From Terasakiella pusilla DSM 6293 (GTDB taxonomy: Bacteria; Pseudomonadota; Alphaproteobacteria; Rhodospirillales; Terasakiellaceae), in NCBI RefSeq assembly GCF_000688235.1, contig NZ_JHYO01000031.1, positions 1 through 45,627 on the forward strand: a stretch of DNA of 45,627 nt, given 5' to 3'. This document shows positions 18,889 through 27,339 of this stretch, piece by piece (position 1 is the stretch's first letter; each line of letters starts with the position of its first letter). The position numbers and the translations under genes are program-made. The notes below the pieces were generated by a model. The model did not search any database. It saw nothing but the letters and a program-made list of their open reading frames with translations, and had not been told where the DNA came from.

Positions 18889-20674
18889 TGTTGTCTTTGA
18901 AAAGCGCAGCGATGGGGCGATTTTATTAACCGCACGTGAAGAGTTGGGACCTGTCGTTGAAAAAACAGGCCAATGGTTACATGACTGGGCAAAAAAGACA
19001 CCAGATCAGGTTTTCCTCGCTGAACGTTATGGCCCAGGTTGGCGGGAAGAAACATATCAATCAACGTTACAAAAAGTCCAAGCCTTGGGGGCTTCGCTTT
19101 TGGGGCGGGGATTTACTGAGAAGACACCCATCTTAATTATGTCAGGCAACGGTGTAGACCATGGTTTACTGTCGTTGGCTGCACAATATGTAGGGGTGCC
19201 AACGGTCCCGGTTGCGGAACAATATTCCCTGATCCATGGAGCGCATGAACGTTTGCGCCATGCGATCGAGTTGATTAGACCTAAAATGGCATATGTGGTG
19301 GATGCGATCCAGTACGATGAAGCCTTAAAGTTAGAGGCGCTAAACGGTATTGAAATTGTCGCGTCACGTACAGGGGGTAAACCGGGTGTTACAGCCTTTG
19401 ATGATTTGCTGAAAGGCGATGGGTCTGTGGACTTGAAAAGTGCCTACGCGGAGGTGGGGGCCGATAGCATTGCTAAGATTTTGATGACCTCAGGCTCAAC
19501 CTCTAATCCAAAAGGTGTTTTAACAACACAACTCATGATGTGTACAAATCAAACACAGATCCAACAGGCGCTTCCTTTCCTGTGTGACCGCCCGCCGGTC
19601 ATCGTGGACTGGCTCCCTTGGAACCATGTGTTTGGGGGCAGTCACAACTTCAATATGATGCTCGCCAATGGGGGGAGTTTTTATATTGATGACGGCAAGC
19701 CTGTTAAAGGCCTGTTTGATCGCACGATTGAAAATCTGAAACTTCAAACCGGCAGCTTGCTGTTTAACGTCCCTGTTGGGTTTGACATGTTGGTTGCTGC
19801 CCTGGGCAAGGATGATGATTTGCGTCAGCGGTTTTTCAGTGATCTGGATTTGATCTTTTATGCAGGGGCATCTTTGCCTCAAAATGTCTGGTCCAGTCTT
19901 GAAAATATGGCGCTGGAAGTCAAAGGTGAGATCCCCTTGATGACCTCGTCATGGGGGCTGACTGAAACGGCACCGGCGTGTTTAATGCAGCAAGAGCCGA
20001 CGCCGCAATCCGGTATTGTCGGCGTGCCCCTCAGTGGCTTGTCTGTAAAGTTGATCCCGGACGATGAAATGCGTTGTGAAATTCGGGTAAAGGGCGACAA
20101 TATCATGTCCGGTTACTTCGAAAACCCGGAAAAGACGGCTGAAAGCTTTGATGAGGAAGGCTACTTCATCACGGGTGACGCGATGAAGTTCGTTGATGAG
20201 AATGATCCGAACCGGGGCTTGAAATTTGACGGTCGGATTTCAGATGATTTTAAACTTTCGACGGGGACTTGGGTGCGTGCAACGGCGTTGCGTGCGGATT
20301 TATTATCCTGCATGGCACCGTTGGCTCAGGATGTGGTGGTTACTGGCCATGATCTCAATGAAATCGGCATCATGATTGTCCCCAACCGTGAAGAAATCGA
20401 ACGCGAAGGTTACAAGCTGACGCAAGAAGATGGTTTGATTATCTGTGATCTGTTGAAAGGCGAGATTGAACACCGCTTACGCGAACGTTCCACCCACGTC
20501 AGCGGATCCTCCGTTCAGGTGAAACGTGCCATTGTCTTGGCTGAACCCCCGTCTTTAGCTGACGGTGAGATCACCGCCAAAGGGAACTTGAATTTCCGTA
20601 AAATTCTGACGCGACGCAAAAACCTGTTAGAGCGATTGTATGACAATCAGGATCAAAACATCGCACTGGTATGA
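18857..20674 (+). CDS. feruloyl-CoA-synthetase-type aryl-CoA ligase (PhdA/Fcs-like)
   Basis: A 605-residue AMP-forming ligase that activates the acid with ATP and CoA. The phosphate-binding loop TSGSTSNPKG lies near residue 213, SSWGLTETAP near 367 is the A5 motif, and GRISDDFKLSTGTWV near 462 is the distinctive feruloyl-CoA-synthetase version of the A8 hinge. Likely substrates are hydroxycinnamates or phenylpropionates. The ATG at 18857 has a strong GGGAGGGGAG upstream, so the 32-base overlap with the MarR gene is real rather than a misplaced start. It is the committed step of the operon. Confidence 0.87.
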   Translation: MKRTKRFKSHDVVFEKRSDGAILLTAREELGPVVEKTGQWLHDWAKKTPDQVFLAERYGPGWREETYQSTLQKVQALGASLLGRGFTEKTPILIMSGNGVDHGLLSLAAQYVGVPTVPVAEQYSLIHGAHERLRHAIELIRPKMAYVVDAIQYDEALKLEALNGIEIVASRTGGKPGVTAFDDLLKGDGSVDLKSAYAEVGADSIAKILMTSGSTSNPKGVLTTQLMMCTNQTQIQQALPFLCDRPPVIVDWLPWNHVFGGSHNFNMMLANGGSFYIDDGKPVKGLFDRTIENLKLQTGSLLFNVPVGFDMLVAALGKDDDLRQRFFSDLDLIFYAGASLPQNVWSSLENMALEVKGEIPLMTSSWGLTETAPACLMQQEPTPQSGIVGVPLSGLSVKLIPDDEMRCEIRVKGDNIMSGYFENPEKTAESFDEEGYFITGDAMKFVDENDPNRGLKFDGRISDDFKLSTGTWVRATALRADLLSCMAPLAQDVVVTGHDLNEIGIMIVPNREEIEREGYKLTQEDGLIICDLLKGEIEHRLRERSTHVSGSSVQVKRAIVLAEPPSLADGEITAKGNLNFRKILTRRKNLLERLYDNQDQNIALV

Positions 20675-20684
20675 GGAGATTAAA

Positions 20685-21560
20685 ATGGTAGATTTTTCAA
20701 AAGTACGCGCAATCGATTTTCACACCCATGCTGAAGAAGCATGCGGCTGTCATGATGATGATGGATATGATGAATTGCAATCCACAATGGCAAAATATTT
20801 TGGCGCGCCCTGGTCACACCCGCCCACCATCCCGGAAACGGCAGAGCATTACCGCAAACAAAATATTGCGGCTGTTATTTTCAATGTGGATAGCGAGACC
20901 GAAACGGGATATCGCCGCTATGACAATGAAAAGATTGCTGAACTTTGTGCCGAAAACGATGATGTGCTGATCCCGTTTGCCTCCATCGACCCACATAAAG
21001 GGCGTATGGGGGCGCGTGAAGCGCGTCGTTTGATCCGTGATTTTGGTATCAAAGGGTTTAAGTTCCATCCAACCATGCAGGGGTTTTATCCTAATGATCG
21101 TATGGCTTATGAGCTTTATGAAGCCATTGCGGAAAGCGGCTGTATTTCGTTGTTTCATACCGGGCAAACCGGGGTTGGCTCTGGCATGCGTGGCGGCAAC
21201 GGGATGCGCCTGAAATATTCCAATCCCATGTTTATGGATGATGTGGCAGTGGACTTTCCGGATATGAAGATCATTTTGGCCCATCCCTCTTTTCCGTGGC
21301 AGGAAGAGGCTTTGTCGGTCGCAACACACAAGCCGAATGTCTACATTGATCTGTCTGGCTGGTCGCCAAAATATTTTCCGCCGATTTTGGTGCGCTATTG
21401 TAATACGATTTTGAAAAAGAAAGTGCTGTTCGGGTCTGATTGGCCGATGATTTCGCCGGAAAAATGGCTAGCGGCTTTCGAAGAGATCGATATCAAGGAT
21501 CATTTACGCGAAGATATTATCAAAAACAACGCCGTGCGTTTGCTGGAGAGTGTGGGATGA
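20685..21560 (+). CDS. amidohydrolase_2-family hydrolase (PhdC-like)
   Basis: A 291-residue TIM-barrel amidohydrolase. Metal ligands are visible: FHTHAEE (HxH near residue 9-11), GFKFHP near 126, ILAHPSFPW near 204, and FGSDWPM near 250 with the catalytic Asp. In the Corynebacterium phd cluster a protein of this family, PhdC, is needed for phenylpropanoid use and is thought to act on the 3-keto-3-arylpropionyl-CoA. The same role here would release the benzoate-level product and a two-carbon unit. The true start is ATG 20685 with GAGGAG overlapping the ligase stop. It overlaps the next gene by four bases. Confidence 0.78.
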   Translation: MVDFSKVRAIDFHTHAEEACGCHDDDGYDELQSTMAKYFGAPWSHPPTIPETAEHYRKQNIAAVIFNVDSETETGYRRYDNEKIAELCAENDDVLIPFASIDPHKGRMGAREARRLIRDFGIKGFKFHPTMQGFYPNDRMAYELYEAIAESGCISLFHTGQTGVGSGMRGGNGMRLKYSNPMFMDDVAVDFPDMKIILAHPSFPWQEEALSVATHKPNVYIDLSGWSPKYFPPILVRYCNTILKKKVLFGSDWPMISPEKWLAAFEEIDIKDHLREDIIKNNAVRLLESVG

Positions 21561-23158
21561 AGCCATTTAGCGCCCCAATAGAAGACATATTGTTTTCCCT
21601 GTCCCATATCGCAAAAGCAGATGATGTCGAAGGTTGGGATCGTGATCTTACCAGCGAGATTGCCCATCATTTTGCAGCCTTTGCTGAAGGGGAAATCGCG
21701 CCCATCGATGAACCGGGTGACCGGGAAGGCTGCAAGCTGGTTGACGGACGTGTGGTCATGCCGAAAGGGTATAAAGAGGTTTATACCGGTCTGGCGGAAC
21801 AAGGCTGGCAAGGTTTGACCGCCCCTGAAGAACAGGGCGGTCAGGCCATGGGCGCCCTTGTTCACGGGGTCATCAGCGAGGTCTTTTCCGGTGCGTGTCA
21901 TGCCCTGCAAATGGTCACAGGTCTTGTGCCCGGTGCGATCCGCACGATTATGAAGTTTGGCACAGAAGATCAGCAGGCACGTTTGATTCCCCCTCTGGTG
22001 GAGGGCCGATGGCTGGCGACAATGTGTTTGACGGAACCGGGTGCTGGCTCCGATCTTTCCCAAGTGCGTTGCAAGGCGACAGAAGGTCAAGACGGTTGGC
22101 GTATCAATGGGGAAAAAATCTTTATTTCCGGCGGGGATCAGGATTTAAGCACAGGGATTTTACACCTCGTGCTGGCCCGCACCAGTGAGGAGGGTGTGAA
22201 AGGGTTAAGCCTGTTCTTATGCCAATCAAGTAAACCAGATGGCAGCCGAAATGATATTACGGTAACCCGCATTGAAGAAAAAATGGGGCTTCATGCCTCC
22301 CCCACCTGTCAGCTCGCCTTCGATGATGCACACGCCGAATTGATCGGTAACCTCGGTGATGGTTTAAAAGCGATGTTTACCATGATGAACCATGCGCGTA
22401 TCGATGTCGCTTTACAAGGGGTTGCCCATGCGGCACGTGCGTATGATGTTGCAGGTGCGTATGCGGCGGAACGGGTGCAGGGGCGTAATTTATTGGGGGA
22501 AAAGGTTACGCTGGATCAACATAGCGATGTTCGTCGTATGTTAGATGAATGTGATGCTCTGGCACTGGGGAGCCGTGCGATCACTCATCTGGCCTTGGTT
22601 GCGATGGAAAAGGATGCGCGTGATCCGCTTGTGGATTTCCTCACCCCCCTTGCAAAAGTCTGTGGGACCGAAGCGGGGATGCGTGCGGCTGAATTGGGCG
22701 TGCAGGTTTTGGGCGGGTATGGCTATTTGTCCGAATATCGTCTGGAACAAACCTATCGGGATGCCCGCATCACAGCGATTTATGAAGGGGCAAACGGTAT
22801 TCATGCGTTGACCCTTGCCACGCGTTTATTAACCGGTGCGCAACTAAAATCCGCACAAGCGTTTGAAAATCTGATGCTGGATGAATGTGATGTTGCGGGA
22901 TCGAGTGAATTACAGGAAGCCCTGATCCTGTGGCAATCCATGAAAGATAAAGTTGCGGGGATGGCTGATCCTAGCGCAACAGCCCATGATTTTATGGCCT
23001 TGACCATCCAGTTGACTTTGGTGTTGGTCTGGACACGCTATGTAAAGGGCGCTGATGAACATCACGATCCTGAAAGGATTAAACGGGTCGGTAAAATGGG
23101 GCTGGTTGATGCGTCCTTGAAAGCGAAACTCCATGCCGGAAAAATCGCAAGGCTTTGA
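21557..23158 (+). CDS. acyl-CoA dehydrogenase for arylpropionyl-CoA (PhdD-like)
   Basis: A 533-residue flavin-dependent acyl-CoA dehydrogenase of the long form with an extra C-terminal helical domain. Landmarks are the CLTEPGAGSDLSQVR flavin/substrate motif (around residue 157) and IYEGANGI (around 410), which supplies the catalytic glutamate. It would introduce the double bond into 3-arylpropionyl-CoA so that saturated phenylpropionates can join the cinnamoyl-CoA route. It starts at ATG 21557, overlapping the amidohydrolase stop (ATGA). It is the last enzyme of the operon, and a hairpin terminator follows. Confidence 0.85.
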   Translation: MKPFSAPIEDILFSLSHIAKADDVEGWDRDLTSEIAHHFAAFAEGEIAPIDEPGDREGCKLVDGRVVMPKGYKEVYTGLAEQGWQGLTAPEEQGGQAMGALVHGVISEVFSGACHALQMVTGLVPGAIRTIMKFGTEDQQARLIPPLVEGRWLATMCLTEPGAGSDLSQVRCKATEGQDGWRINGEKIFISGGDQDLSTGILHLVLARTSEEGVKGLSLFLCQSSKPDGSRNDITVTRIEEKMGLHASPTCQLAFDDAHAELIGNLGDGLKAMFTMMNHARIDVALQGVAHAARAYDVAGAYAAERVQGRNLLGEKVTLDQHSDVRRMLDECDALALGSRAITHLALVAMEKDARDPLVDFLTPLAKVCGTEAGMRAAELGVQVLGGYGYLSEYRLEQTYRDARITAIYEGANGIHALTLATRLLTGAQLKSAQAFENLMLDECDVAGSSELQEALILWQSMKDKVAGMADPSATAHDFMALTIQLTLVLVWTRYVKGADEHHDPERIKRVGKMGLVDASLKAKLHAGKIARL

Positions 23159-23210
23159 TATTTTGCGATAAGGTCCTTTTGTCTAAGGTTTGCCTAATTG
23201 TCTACCTTGC

Positions 23211-23285
23211 GCCCGCTCTCTTCTGCTTATATAAAGTGCCTCCCGTAACTTGAAGCATCGAAAGAAGAGAGCGGGCATTTTTTTA
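23211..23285 (+). terminator. 14-bp-stem hairpin and T-run just ahead of the MFS gene
   Basis: GCCCGCTCTCTTCT (23211-23224) pairs perfectly with 23263-23276, followed by ATTTTTTT. The loop is long (38 bases) and contains TATATA. It ends the long operon, yet only about 10 bases separate the T-run from the MFS start codon, so it could also gate read-through into that gene. Confidence 0.7.
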
Positions 23286-23295
23286 GGAATCTCGT

Positions 23296-24486
23296 ATGGA
23301 CTCCCCTCTTAAAACAAATTGGTCTGTTGTTGGGATTGCTGTGTTAAGCGGCATTGTCGCAGCGCTTTATGTAGGGAAAGTCCCGCCTGCCTTACCCTTT
23401 ATCCGATCCGATCTGAACCTGACGATGGTTGACGGCGGCTATGTGATATCGACTTTTAATATGTTAGGCATGGCCATGGCGATGTTGATCGGGACCATGG
23501 TCGATCAGCTTAATCGCAAGCTGTTGATATTTTTCAGCTTTTTTTGCCTGTCCGTAGGGGGCTTAATCGGGTCTTTATCCGAGAGTCTGACTTTTTTATT
23601 GTTCAGCCGGATGATTGAAGGGGGCGGCTTTATCTGCCTTGCGGTTGCCATGCCGGCGATTGTCATCGCGGCCTCTTCGGAAAAAGATCGTTCCATAGCG
23701 ATCTCGCTCTGGAGCATTTTTACCCCCGCGGGTATGGCGCTTGCCTTGATCTGTTTTCCCTATTTGGAAGACATTTTTCGCTGGCAAGGAGTCTGGCAAT
23801 TGCTCTCCGTCCTGCCGCTTATCATGTGTGGGGCGGTGGCGGCGGTTTTTCGTCAATTGCCATCGCCGCCGCCCGTGGGCGGCAACCCGTTACAATTGAT
23901 AGGTCAGACTTTATCACAAAAAGGATTATGGCTGATCGCTTTGACCTTTGGGGGATATACCTTGCAATGGGTTTCCTTGATGGTCTGGTTGCCGACCTTT
24001 CTGACGGGGGATTTAGGATATGGTCAGGGGACGGCTGCGCTCATTACCGCGGGTGTCATTGCCATGAATATTCCGTCTAACATTATTGGCGGCTGGTGTT
24101 TGAAAAAAGGTATTGATGCGCGCTATATGATCTTGGTTGGGTGTGGGGTCATGGGTGTGTGCGTGCTCGGTATTTTGCTGGTGCCTATGGATAACCTTTA
24201 TCGGGTGATTGCCTGTTTTTGCTTTTCCTTACTGGGCGGGCTGGTGCCGGCAACCATGTTTGCCTATACGCCCAGATATGCACCGAGCCCGGGGCATATG
24301 AGTGCCTCCAGCGGGATGTTAATGCAAGGTTCCGCCCTCGGTCAGTTTATCGGTCCTCCCTTGTTAGCCGGGGCGGTTTCTTTGTCGGGTGGGGATTGGG
24401 TGAATGCACTCTACCCCATGCTGGGCGGATGTTTGCTGAGTCTGGTTTGCGGCTATTATGTCATTCAGGGCAAGCGCAAAGGGTAA
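23296..24486 (+). CDS. major facilitator superfamily transporter
   Basis: A 396-residue MFS permease with about twelve transmembrane segments. The loop between helices 2 and 3 (GTMVDQLNRK) is a degenerate form of the family's GxxxDRxGRR motif. It follows the phenylpropanoid operon on the same strand after a hairpin. The Corynebacterium phd cluster has an MFS importer, PhdT, so this could be a second aromatic-acid importer; an exporter is also possible. The ATG at 23296 has only a weak AGGA upstream. Confidence 0.82.
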   Translation: MDSPLKTNWSVVGIAVLSGIVAALYVGKVPPALPFIRSDLNLTMVDGGYVISTFNMLGMAMAMLIGTMVDQLNRKLLIFFSFFCLSVGGLIGSLSESLTFLLFSRMIEGGGFICLAVAMPAIVIAASSEKDRSIAISLWSIFTPAGMALALICFPYLEDIFRWQGVWQLLSVLPLIMCGAVAAVFRQLPSPPPVGGNPLQLIGQTLSQKGLWLIALTFGGYTLQWVSLMVWLPTFLTGDLGYGQGTAALITAGVIAMNIPSNIIGGWCLKKGIDARYMILVGCGVMGVCVLGILLVPMDNLYRVIACFCFSLLGGLVPATMFAYTPRYAPSPGHMSASSGMLMQGSALGQFIGPPLLAGAVSLSGGDWVNALYPMLGGCLLSLVCGYYVIQGKRKG

Positions 24487-24510
24487 CCCTTCTTTGAGGT
24501 CAGACAGAAG

Positions 24511-25566
24511 TTAGGCGTGATCGGTTGTGGCCGCGCGCCAGGTCCAACGGGCAAAAAGAGGGATAAGCCCGACGATAATGAACAGGCGCACCAGATGGTG
24601 TAGGGCGACATAACCCGTGTTTTCCCCTAAAGCAATCGCAACGATGCTGGTTTCAGCCTGTCCACCCGGCGCATAAGCGAGCAAGGCCGAAAGTAAACTA
24701 AAGCCGCTGACTTCAGAGACAGCCCACGCACATCCCGCCGTCAAAGAAAAGAGCAGAATTAAAAAGCCTGTACTTTTGAGCGTGGTGCCCAGCATGTCTT
24801 TCATGGAATATTTCATAAAAACGCAGCCAATGGAGGTCCCGAGCAGGAGCTGAGCGCCCTTAAACAATTCATCGGGTGGTTCTTGCGGCAAGAGACCGTT
24901 TAAAGATAAACAAGCAGAAAATACCATGGGACCAATGATAGGGCTTCCCGGCAACTTTAATCGGGCAAGCAGCCACCAGCCAGAAAATCCGATCAGCCCG
25001 AGAAGCAAGAGATGAAATGGATCACTTTGGCTCAGGCTTGGCATGAATTGTTTAACCGCCCCTATATTCTGACCTTTCAGGTTGCCGGCGAGAAAGGGAA
25101 GGCAATAGACGACGACCAGAATGCGGATCCCTTGGATCAGGGCAAGTTGGGCCACATTCGCCTTGATATCTTCACCGACCAGCACCAGCTCCGCAATGCC
25201 GCCGGGTGTTGAACATAAAAAGGCCGTGCGTTTGTCCAGCTTCATCCCATAATGAAAATAGAGCCAGCCTGCGGCAGTCACAACGGCGATATAAAAAGGG
25301 ATAAAGCTTAAACTTACCCCATAGGCCGCAAGATCGTTCAACATGTCAGGTGAAAATTGGCTACCGATGGCAAGGCCGATGATGACGCGTGCGATGTTGA
25401 CATATTTGCGTGGAAGTTTGGCAAAGGGCAGGTTGGTGCGGGTCAGTAAGATGACGCCAAAAATTGACCCCAAAACCCAAGGTAAAGGTGCGGAAATCAA
25501 GCTAAAGAACAATCCACCGCTAAACCCGGCCATCAGGGTCCAAAGGGTCGGGGAGAGTCTGTTCAC
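24511..25566 (-). CDS. AbrB-like integral membrane protein (PF05145-type)
   Basis: A 351-residue membrane protein with two repeated halves of hydrophobic segments. Each half carries the family's characteristic glycine-rich turn, ending in CSTPGGIAELVLVGED in the first half and AYAPGGQAETSIVAIA in the second. The family is annotated as AbrB or putative ammonia monooxygenase for historical reasons, and its function is unsettled; transport is likely. It is the last gene of the minus-strand gal/lig operon, five bases after the GlcG-like gene. A role in uptake or efflux of an aromatic or dicarboxylic acid is plausible but not shown. Confidence 0.8.
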   Translation of the reverse strand: MNRLSPTLWTLMAGFSGGLFFSLISAPLPWVLGSIFGVILLTRTNLPFAKLPRKYVNIARVIIGLAIGSQFSPDMLNDLAAYGVSLSFIPFYIAVVTAAGWLYFHYGMKLDKRTAFLCSTPGGIAELVLVGEDIKANVAQLALIQGIRILVVVYCLPFLAGNLKGQNIGAVKQFMPSLSQSDPFHLLLLGLIGFSGWWLLARLKLPGSPIIGPMVFSACLSLNGLLPQEPPDELFKGAQLLLGTSIGCVFMKYSMKDMLGTTLKSTGFLILLFSLTAGCAWAVSEVSGFSLLSALLAYAPGGQAETSIVAIALGENTGYVALHHLVRLFIIVGLIPLFARWTWRAATTDHA

Positions 25567-25571
25567 GTGTT

Positions 25572-26000
25572 TTATCCTTGGTTCAGGACCGTTTCAACAG
25601 CCCTGTTTGCAATCATGATGTCTTGTTCTTCCGATGCTCCGGCAATACCGATTGCCCCCACCACTTGATCGTCAAGATGTACAGGTACACCGCCACCGAT
25701 CAGCACGATTTGGGGGTGATGGGCAAGGCCGGCTGCAACATTGGGTTTTTTACTGACTTTTGCAGACCAGATGTCCGTTGCCGTTTTATAATGGGCAGAG
25801 GTGGCCGCTTTTTTAAGGGCAATATCACCCGCGGGCAAAGGGGCGCCGATCATGCGCTGGTAGCTGAGCGTCTGACCATAATGGTCTACAATATGGACAT
25901 GAATGGCAAGCCCCATTTCACGTGCACAGTTAATGGCAGCATCGGCAAGCTTATTGGCACACTCCAATGACAAGCTGGTTATCTGGCAAGTGTGTATCAT
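25572..26000 (-). CDS. GlcG/HbpS-family protein (DUF336)
   Basis: A 142-residue small cytoplasmic protein of the GlcG/HbpS family. The family pattern is seen in HIVDHYGQTLSYQRM near residue 35, the AxxKAxTS segment ALKKAATSAHYK, and GGGVPVHLDDQVVGAIGIAG near residue 100. Members bind haem or small ligands or serve as accessory proteins beside dioxygenase and glycolate genes; the true role is not established. It lies 76 bases after ligB with a hairpin between, and next to the AbrB-like gene. Confidence 0.82.
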   Translation of the reverse strand: MIHTCQITSLSLECANKLADAAINCAREMGLAIHVHIVDHYGQTLSYQRMIGAPLPAGDIALKKAATSAHYKTATDIWSAKVSKKPNVAAGLAHHPQIVLIGGGVPVHLDDQVVGAIGIAGASEEQDIMIANRAVETVLNQG

Positions 26001-26022
26001 GGTAAACCTCGTTTGATAGAAA

Positions 26023-26050
26023 GAGGGCGACTTTGTGACAAGCCGCCCTC
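26023..26050 (-). other. intercistronic hairpin between ligB and the GlcG-like gene
   Basis: GAGGGCG (26023-26029) pairs with CGCCCTC (26044-26050), with an inner CTT/AAG stem, on the minus-strand transcript. No T-run follows, so it is more likely an mRNA-processing or stabilising element than a full terminator. Confidence 0.6.
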
Positions 26051-26076
26051 AGGTTGGGAACTTTTTTAAATATAGC

Positions 26077-26919
26077 CTAAGAGACTGTATCGAGGCAAAG
26101 AAGTCCGGCACCTGTATTTGAAATCGGAATGTGATAGTTCTGATGGATGACTTGCGGTGTTTTCCCCATCGCGGCCCGCATAATCAGCCACAAGATAAAC
26201 TCAGACCCTTGGGCACCTGCCAGTTTCACCAGTTCATGAATTGACATATTCTGATAGTGATAAGGGTCGCTAACAATTTTTTCCATGCACTCCAGATCGA
26301 ATTCTTTGTTGATGAAGCCGGCGCGTTCCCCATCCAATTGGTGAGAAAGACCCCCTGTGCCAAGGATCACGACCTTGCAATCTTCGGGATAACTTTCGAT
26401 GGCACGTCCTAGCGCTTCACCAATTGCAAGACAACGTCGGGGGGAGGCAACCGGATGCTGTACGGTGTTGACGCAGAAAGGGACGGTCTTGATTTGGTCT
26501 TCACCACGTTCCGGCCACAAAAGGGACATGGGCACCGTAAAGCCATGATCGACCAGCATTTCTTGGCAGGAACATAAATCAAATTCTTCATCATGAAGGG
26601 AATTGATTAAATGCCATGACAGTTCTGGATCGCCCTTAAAGGGGTCAATGGTCGGGATCCCCCAGCCTTCATCATCGTTTTTATATTCTTTTGCGGCACC
26701 AATTGCGAACGTCGGCATTTTATCCAGGAAGAAGTTTAGCCCGTGGTCGTTATAGACAACGATTGCGACATCGGGTTTAACCTTATCCAACCATGCGCGC
26801 ACAGGTGGGTAGCCATCAAAGAAAGGTTTCCAATATGGATCTTCGAAAAGGTCATTGGCAATGGCGTTACCGATTGCCGGAATATGTGAGGTACAGATAC
26901 CACCTACGATTTTTGCCAT
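26077..26919 (-). CDS. ligB: class III extradiol dioxygenase, catalytic subunit, copy 1 (candidate gallate dioxygenase)
   Basis: A 280-residue LigB-type non-haem iron(II) ring-cleavage subunit. Iron ligands His12 (TSHIPA) and His59 (YNDHG), the catalytic His in GTGGLSHQ (around 193), and the Glu in GSEFILW (around 240) are all present. It differs clearly from copy 2: after His59 it reads GLNFF rather than ASAFS, a form I associate with gallate or PmdB-type enzymes in alphaproteobacteria. It sits with genes needed directly downstream of gallate cleavage (galB, ligK, ligU). Protocatechuate as substrate is not excluded. The gene starts three bases after ligA. Confidence 0.85.
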   Translation of the reverse strand: MAKIVGGICTSHIPAIGNAIANDLFEDPYWKPFFDGYPPVRAWLDKVKPDVAIVVYNDHGLNFFLDKMPTFAIGAAKEYKNDDEGWGIPTIDPFKGDPELSWHLINSLHDEEFDLCSCQEMLVDHGFTVPMSLLWPERGEDQIKTVPFCVNTVQHPVASPRRCLAIGEALGRAIESYPEDCKVVILGTGGLSHQLDGERAGFINKEFDLECMEKIVSDPYHYQNMSIHELVKLAGAQGSEFILWLIMRAAMGKTPQVIHQNYHIPISNTGAGLLCLDTVS

Positions 26920-26921
26920 GA

Positions 26922-27269
26922 TTATTTCCCCGCATCCACAAGCATTTGTTTGAAATCTTCAACCGTTTTTCCGGTCATTTGCGCGCCGACATCCTGCACA
27001 CTGAGGCCAAGGAGACCAGCGAGTTTTGCGAGATAATAAATATTGCCGCCTTCAGCGATCATGTCTAAAACCACACGCTTACGAACGGCTTCTTTCTGCG
27101 CGTCCGTCAGGCCGAATTTATCATAATAGGCTTCTTCGTCTTTTAAGAATTCTTCGCGATTTTCAGCCTTGTTGAAGGAATAACACATTTTATTTAAGCC
27201 ATAGCCTTTGATCGCCATCTGGCCATCAAAGAAGGTCGTGCCGAAAATCGGCGCTTGGGTATTGGTCAT
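26922..27269 (-). CDS. ligA: extradiol dioxygenase small subunit, copy 1
   Basis: A 115-residue LigA-type alpha subunit, which caps the active site of LigB. The family region MCYSFNKAENREEFLKDEEAY and the later GGNIYYLAKLAGL segment are present. It ends at the VEDFKQMLVDAGK helix and lacks the basic C-terminal tail seen in copy 2. I use the ATG at 27269, which has GGGGGCAG six bases upstream, rather than the ATG at 27281. It is translated just ahead of ligB. Confidence 0.87.
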   Translation of the reverse strand: MTNTQAPIFGTTFFDGQMAIKGYGLNKMCYSFNKAENREEFLKDEEAYYDKFGLTDAQKEAVRKRVVLDMIAEGGNIYYLAKLAGLLGLSVQDVGAQMTGKTVEDFKQMLVDAGK

Positions 27270-27339
27270 AACTGCCCCCATGTTCCATAAGATAGTAAAT
27301 TAATACGAGGCTCTTCTTATTCGAGAGCTTTGATACCTC

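Noticed and set aside
17594-20674. Classical ferulate-to-vanillin (fcs-ech-vdh) operon
   Set aside because: The crotonase has the two-glutamate hydratase pattern, there is no vanillin dehydrogenase, and SDR, amidohydrolase and acyl-CoA dehydrogenase genes are present instead.
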